Positions 59,557 to 64,000 of a DNA stretch of 64,000 nt are shown one piece after another. The notes under the pieces were generated by a model. It saw only the letters and a program-made list of their open reading frames with translations. It was not told the DNA's origin and made no database searches. A program made the position numbers and the translations under genes. Source of the DNA: a virus; the IMG/VR virus record IMGVR_UViG_3300045256_000135, positions 62,001-126,000 of that record; one strand, given 5' to 3'. Position 1 is the first letter of the stretch. Each line of letters begins with the position of its first letter.

Positions 59557-59982
59557 ATGTCGCAAACGTTCAAGTTCCGCAATCAAGATGTAGTTCTCGA
59601 TGCAGCTGGCGCTCTCGAGATGGTCGCTGACTACGACAAACTACGTCAAGACCTATCGGAACTGTTCTCTATCGGCATCACCAACAATGGGTTTGGTGCC
59701 GGACTCATTGACCTTGTTGGCGCGTCAGATTCGTTTGATGACGGATATGCTAGCAACGTCGAGTTCACACTTCGTGATCGAATCGAGTCTGCAATTTCTC
59801 GGTTCCAGGTCCTGCAGAAGCGCAATTTGAACAATATGCCACCAGCAGAGCAAGTGGTAGGATTGTCGGATCTTAACGTACAACAAGACCCAACCAACCC
59901 CACTACCTACCGGTGGAAAGTAGTCCTGCGGACTCTCGCTGGTGAAGTCACGCGATCCGGCAAGCTCTCTATTCCTGGTTGA
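59557..59982 (+). CDS. Baseplate wedge protein, gp25-like
   Basis: A 141-residue protein resembling the gp25/W family of baseplate wedge proteins. It has ADYDKLRQDLSELF, the NNGFGAGLIDLVG segment and the NVEFTLRDRIESAISRFQVLQKRN helix, and a strand-rich end that fits the family's short beta-sheet. These proteins link the baseplate to the sheath. The ATG has a poor ribosome binding site. It is followed by the gpJ-like gene, as in other myoviruses. Confidence 0.78.
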   Translation: MSQTFKFRNQDVVLDAAGALEMVADYDKLRQDLSELFSIGITNNGFGAGLIDLVGASDSFDDGYASNVEFTLRDRIESAISRFQVLQKRNLNNMPPAEQVVGLSDLNVQQDPTNPTTYRWKVVLRTLAGEVTRSGKLSIPG

Positions 59983-59985
59983 ACC

Positions 59986-61419
59986 ATGCCCGTTCCCAAG
60001 ACAACTGCCACCCAGTTTGAACAGAAGATTGCGCTAGGTATTAACCAGCGTGATCAACGGCAAAAGACAGAATACGGTCCGATCCGAGACATCGTTTGCC
60101 GAGCTCCATCAGTTGTACTGGAAGCGCAGAATGAGCGAATCAGGTCTCTGTTTCAGCTGTTGTCCTTACAGCAGGTTGATTCACTTGATCCAGCAGATAT
60201 TGACGCGTTTGTGTACAACGAACAGGTGATCCGCAGTCAAGGAACGTCATCGTTCACAACTCTGACGTTCTTTAGAAAGACGCTACCAGTTTCAAACATT
60301 ACAGTCCCGACTGGGTTTCCGGTCGGAACTGATCGCGACCCGGTAACAGGAGCTCAGATCACGTATGTTACGCTTGAGCCTGTTACGCTTGTGGCACTAA
60401 ACGCATCTGCGTACTTTAACGGCGTGACTGGTCGATACGAGTTAACCGTAACTGCAGGGTCCGTAACCACGGGAACCAATACCACTGTAGCAGCTGGTGC
60501 TCTCAAGAACCCACTACGACCTCTGATTGGGTTCGATGGCGTGACCAATTCTGAGTCAACTGGTGGTCTTCCAGCAGAAACAAACCAACAAGTAGCTGAT
60601 CGATATGGACTTAGAGTTCGTGGTACAGAGATTGGTACACCACCAGGTCTTAGTAGATATGCTAGGCAAACGTTTGGTAGCATCCAAGACCTCTACCTTG
60701 TCTATGGGAATGATCCATTTCTAACCAGAGCAGCAAAAGACGCGGGTGCGGTTGACGTTTGGGTGCTAGGTAGCAGTCCGGTTCAACGGGTAATGACTGC
60801 TCCGTTTCCTGGGCGCTTGATCCCAATTGCATTCGATAAACAACCAGGGATCGACATTGTTTCGGTTCAGTCAGGTGTAACCTACACACAGAACGTCGAT
60901 TATCAATACTACAGCGACCCCGGTGTTTGGTCTAGATCAACACGTGGTTCAGACGGAGTCGTCTTCACATCCACAGGTGCAGCTCCCGCGATTGGGGATC
61001 CCGTTACAATAACGTATCGATACGACAATCTTATCATTGCTTTGCAGTCGTTTTTTACCATTCCAGAGTACTACGAAACAGGTCGTGATGCACTGTTCCG
61101 CAGAGGAATTGAAGTTGGCTTCTCAATCTCAGGCAATTTGAAAGTGAATGCTGGGAATCCGCTAGTAGTGCAGGGCCAGTCAGCTCAAGCACTTCTAGAC
61201 TACTTCAATGGCAACCAAATCCAGCGTGGCCTCAGATTGGGGCAAGCTGTCGAGCTGTTTGACCTTGATGCTGAACTAAGTCGTGTACCCGGCGTGGACA
61301 ACTTTACCTACACACAACTTGCTCCTTTAGGAGTAGTTGGTGTAAATCAAGACACTCCCATGCTTCCAAACCAATACGCAAGACTCAACATTGCTGACCT
61401 AACGATCACGTTGGTGTAA
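59986..61419 (+). CDS. Baseplate wedge/J-like protein
   Basis: A 477-residue protein. The DSLDPADIDAFVYNEQVIRSQGT start, the GGLPAETNQQVADRYGLRVRGTE block and the later VDVWVLG strand match the baseplate J-like / gp6 family, which forms the wedge of contractile tails. It follows the gp25-like protein by three bases. A single open frame without cysteines near the ends. Confidence 0.85.
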   Translation: MPVPKTTATQFEQKIALGINQRDQRQKTEYGPIRDIVCRAPSVVLEAQNERIRSLFQLLSLQQVDSLDPADIDAFVYNEQVIRSQGTSSFTTLTFFRKTLPVSNITVPTGFPVGTDRDPVTGAQITYVTLEPVTLVALNASAYFNGVTGRYELTVTAGSVTTGTNTTVAAGALKNPLRPLIGFDGVTNSESTGGLPAETNQQVADRYGLRVRGTEIGTPPGLSRYARQTFGSIQDLYLVYGNDPFLTRAAKDAGAVDVWVLGSSPVQRVMTAPFPGRLIPIAFDKQPGIDIVSVQSGVTYTQNVDYQYYSDPGVWSRSTRGSDGVVFTSTGAAPAIGDPVTITYRYDNLIIALQSFFTIPEYYETGRDALFRRGIEVGFSISGNLKVNAGNPLVVQGQSAQALLDYFNGNQIQRGLRLGQAVELFDLDAELSRVPGVDNFTYTQLAPLGVVGVNQDTPMLPNQYARLNIADLTITLV

Positions 61420-61420
61420 G

Positions 61421-64000
61421 ATGAGCACAGCCCTCATTACGATCAATCAGTCCGGTAAGCCTGCAGGTGTCTCCGATCAATCAAGAGATGACCTCGCTCT
61501 CTACACAGGACCAGGGACTGAGATTCAACTAAGCTATTCAGGGGTCGGAGCGACCACGTTTCAGTGGCTTATCATTGATCAGCCACCCGGAGCAACCGCC
61601 ACTCTTTCAACACCAACTCTCGCAACTACCAACTTGGTAAATGCAACGGTAGCTGGTAGCTACCTAATCCAACTGGTAGTCGATGGTGGTGGTTCTATTG
61701 GGCAGATTACCCGAAGAATTGCCGCAATTCAGATGAACACTCCAAGCTGGGTAACTCCAAGCTTGAACCGGCCACTCCGCATCCCCGCCACCTCCGAGAC
61801 CAACGAGTTTAACGTTGACTCAAGTCCTGGGTCAGGCACCAACCTTCGCGGTTGGGCTTTGGAGATGGACCACTTTTTCAGAACAATCGTCAACTTTGCG
61901 TTTGGCACGATTGTCTCAGTTAACGGTGTTCAAGTTGGCACAGAAGCATTTCGACAGATTAACTTCTCCTCAGCGTTCTCCGGTGCTGATGCTGGTTCTG
62001 GGCAGGTAGACATTGGCTTGTCTGGATCGGTAGGTGGGATCTCAAACCTCAAGAACAACAATGTTGCTGTTGCTGGTTCTCCCTTCACAACCCTAGATTC
62101 GATCACACCAGACATCGCCACATCGTTTACGTATCAACCCACGCTAAACGTACAGTTTGAGAATGGTAGTAGCAATACCGGAAGACTGATCGCGACTGCA
62201 GGTGCCCACCAAGATCTTTCGCACGCACCTGGTATCGTTAAGGATCCAACTGTAACGCAGGCTGGGCTAGCCACTACGGTTAACACGGGTCCGAATCCGA
62301 TGACAGTTGCTGTCGCCGCACTTAATGCAGGTGGCACGCCAATTAGTGTGGTAACAAAGGGTCGAGTCGTAACACCTACCCAACTCCCATCAGGGTTTAC
62401 TGTCTCGCTCGCATCTCCTGGTACTACGCGCACTTTATACGATGTGTACCTCAAGTCGACCGACCTAACCCTAGACTTGTACGTGTACGCACAGACACTG
62501 AGTGCTAATGCTCCAGCAGTTCTGATTAACACGTCTCCGAATTTTCCAACGGGTTCCTACACTCTTGCAGTTGATGGGGCTGGTTTGTGGACGTTTGGGG
62601 GTGGTGAAAGCGTACTACAAGACGTGACCCAAGCTCAAGAAGTGATGCGGCTGTATTTGCCGAACGCCGTTGACTGGGTTGAGATCTATCGTTACACCAC
62701 CTCCGGTGCTGTTTCTGATAGTTGGACGATCAATGCCTGCAACCCCAACCACTACCTACCAATCTTTAGAGCACCCTACTGGCTAAACCCAGCTGGTAGC
62801 GTTAGCACATGGGGTTGGGCACAAAGCGGAACCCAGCGAGTCATTGACACTCGTCCCTACGGTACTGAGGATCTAGCACATGCACAAGACTCAATTCTGA
62901 AGCGAATCGATCTTGTTGGTGCTGACCAATGTCTGGACTTCGGGGTTGTGTTTTCGCACAAGCGAACTCTCAATTCTGCAACAGACCAAGGTGTTGACAG
63001 CTTTGCACTTACTACAGCAGGCGGTGCAGCTCCAGCAAACGCTACAGGTATCACAGGCGGTGCTGTTTGGATTCGAGGCCGCCGCTATGAAGTGAAGAGT
63101 ACGACACTGTTCTCTTCGCTCGGGTTGCTTTCAACCTACGCTGTTGTGGGTGTGACCGTTGGGCCAAATCAAACTCCAGCGATCACTGCAGTAACTGCGG
63201 TTTCTCCGGCAAATCTTATCAGTTTCGTACGCGCTCAAGTGCTGAAGCTGAAGCTGAATCCAACAGGGCAAGACATTGAAGAGACTGTGTTTTGCCCGCT
63301 GTACTTTGGGTCGATTAACGCCAGCTCCGTTATGGTGGTAGACGAACGAATCGATCTGCGCAGAAACGTTGGCAGTCTCAATACGTGGACTGTCGGAACT
63401 CGTACCTACGATGCTCTGACTGCTATCGGCACTGCCCTTCAAGGTTCAGTTGCGTACAACGGCAACATGGTAACCGATTACTTCGGTCCAGAGTACGAGA
63501 GCGTAGCATCCGCTCTACTTTGGCACGGTGTGATCACAGGTTCGAACAACCTGGAGCGTAACGGTGGTACGCTAGATAACCCGCCAACAAAGATTGAAAT
63601 CATTCGCGACACTTACGAGACCTTCCCGATTACGCTGTGGAATAACGTCTCTATCAGGGGTTGTGGCTTCCCTGCCATCAATATCACTCCGAGAGGCAAC
63701 TCAGCCTATCATGGGGCTGGGTTTCTCTACATTGGTGGCACTACGGCGCTAGCTGCTGGTGTTGGTAATCAGCTCTGCTACAACGTTGAAGTCAGTGGTG
63801 TTCGAATTGTAGCTACTGCTATCACTGGCACTGCCGTTGGCACGGAGCTGCTAAAGCTTACCGCGCCGAAGTGGGACAACACCAACTACACAAACGTTAA
63901 GCAGCCCTACGCGAGCTTGAAGAACGTCAAGATTTCGAACGTAGAGTTTGCTGTCAGCAACGGTGCAGGTTATGTGGTTGGCTCGGGGCTTGCTGCCATC
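61421..64000 (+). CDS. Large fibre-like baseplate-region protein (runs off the window)
   Basis: The frame from ATG 61421 is open to the last base, at least 860 residues. It starts one base after the wedge stop. Residues about 25-100 look like a PKD/Ig-like domain (TTFQWLIIDQPPGATATLS, GSYLIQLVVDGG). A middle part (about 120-700) has strand-rich modules with a GWALEMDHFF start. The visible end (about 740-860) shows the short NV-x-I-x-N-type repeats of a right-handed beta-helix. It is likely a tail fibre or baseplate-attached spike; the receptor-binding tip would be past the window. Confidence 0.75.
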   Translation, partial: MSTALITINQSGKPAGVSDQSRDDLALYTGPGTEIQLSYSGVGATTFQWLIIDQPPGATATLSTPTLATTNLVNATVAGSYLIQLVVDGGGSIGQITRRIAAIQMNTPSWVTPSLNRPLRIPATSETNEFNVDSSPGSGTNLRGWALEMDHFFRTIVNFAFGTIVSVNGVQVGTEAFRQINFSSAFSGADAGSGQVDIGLSGSVGGISNLKNNNVAVAGSPFTTLDSITPDIATSFTYQPTLNVQFENGSSNTGRLIATAGAHQDLSHAPGIVKDPTVTQAGLATTVNTGPNPMTVAVAALNAGGTPISVVTKGRVVTPTQLPSGFTVSLASPGTTRTLYDVYLKSTDLTLDLYVYAQTLSANAPAVLINTSPNFPTGSYTLAVDGAGLWTFGGGESVLQDVTQAQEVMRLYLPNAVDWVEIYRYTTSGAVSDSWTINACNPNHYLPIFRAPYWLNPAGSVSTWGWAQSGTQRVIDTRPYGTEDLAHAQDSILKRIDLVGADQCLDFGVVFSHKRTLNSATDQGVDSFALTTAGGAAPANATGITGGAVWIRGRRYEVKSTTLFSSLGLLSTYAVVGVTVGPNQTPAITAVTAVSPANLISFVRAQVLKLKLNPTGQDIEETVFCPLYFGSINASSVMVVDERIDLRRNVGSLNTWTVGTRTYDALTAIGTALQGSVAYNGNMVTDYFGPEYESVASALLWHGVITGSNNLERNGGTLDNPPTKIEIIRDTYETFPITLWNNVSIRGCGFPAINITPRGNSAYHGAGFLYIGGTTALAAGVGNQLCYNVEVSGVRIVATAITGTAVGTELLKLTAPKWDNTNYTNVKQPYASLKNVKISNVEFAVSNGAGYVVGSGLAAI

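Noticed and set aside
1-64000. tRNA genes, insertion sequences, integrase and attachment sites
   Set aside because: None could be seen; gaps are short and hold only hairpins, terminators and likely promoters. A tRNA search program would be needed to exclude a tRNA completely.

Overview
This window is a continuous piece of a large contractile-tailed bacteriophage (Caudoviricetes, myovirus morphology). The evidence is a large terminase, portal, MuF-type head protein, prohead protease-like protein, HK97-like capsid protein, tail sheath, tail tube, a frameshifted tail chaperone, tape-measure proteins, and hub, spike, gp25-like and gpJ/gp6-like baseplate proteins. Every credible gene is on the + strand, genes are tightly packed (many ATGA or 1-20 base overlaps), and no replication, integration, tRNA or mobile-element gene is visible. 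Packaging and structural genes alone fill 64 kb, so the complete genome is probably well over 100 kb (inference). The host cannot be read from the sequence.

Layout. 1-1.8 kb: small early-type genes, including an RNase AS-like 3'-5' exonuclease. 1.9-23.6 kb: packaging and head module: TerL, three very large multidomain proteins (tandem kinase-like domains; ferritin-like plus pyrophosphatase-like; ADP-ribosyltransferase-like), portal, MuF-like protein, protease, scaffold-like protein, decoration-like protein and major capsid protein, closed by a strong terminator. 23.7-25.5 kb: a promoter-led run of very small, mostly cysteine-rich genes, plus a 32-residue membrane protein. 25.5-42.3 kb: an accessory virion block with beta-helix and Ig-like fibre proteins, a methyltransferase-glycosyltransferase-TPR fusion, a protein with about 30 copies of a 20-residue repeat, and neck/tail-completion candidates. 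42.3-64 kb: tail module: sheath, tube, secreted helical protein, frameshifted chaperone, three paralogous tape-measure-like proteins, hub, spike, wedge proteins and a fibre-like protein running off the window end.

How it fits together. TerL packages DNA through the portal. MuF-like protein, scaffold, protease and capsid protein build the head. The three giant proteins between terL and portal look like virion-packaged, multi-enzyme ('polyvalent') proteins that may be delivered with the genome; two of them share a 69-bp segment that is identical at 68 positions and encodes a C-HH-HH-C motif. Sheath, tube, chaperone, tape measures and baseplate form the contractile injection machine, with a glucosaminidase-like domain on the third tape-measure protein.

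The most interesting observations are two candidate programmed -1 frameshifts: a textbook one in the tail chaperone gene (GGGAAAA followed by a three-way-junction fold), and an unexpected one at the portal/MuF boundary (CCCTTTA followed by a 15-bp stem-loop) that would make a portal-MuF fusion. Others are the polyvalent trio and the threefold tape-measure family.
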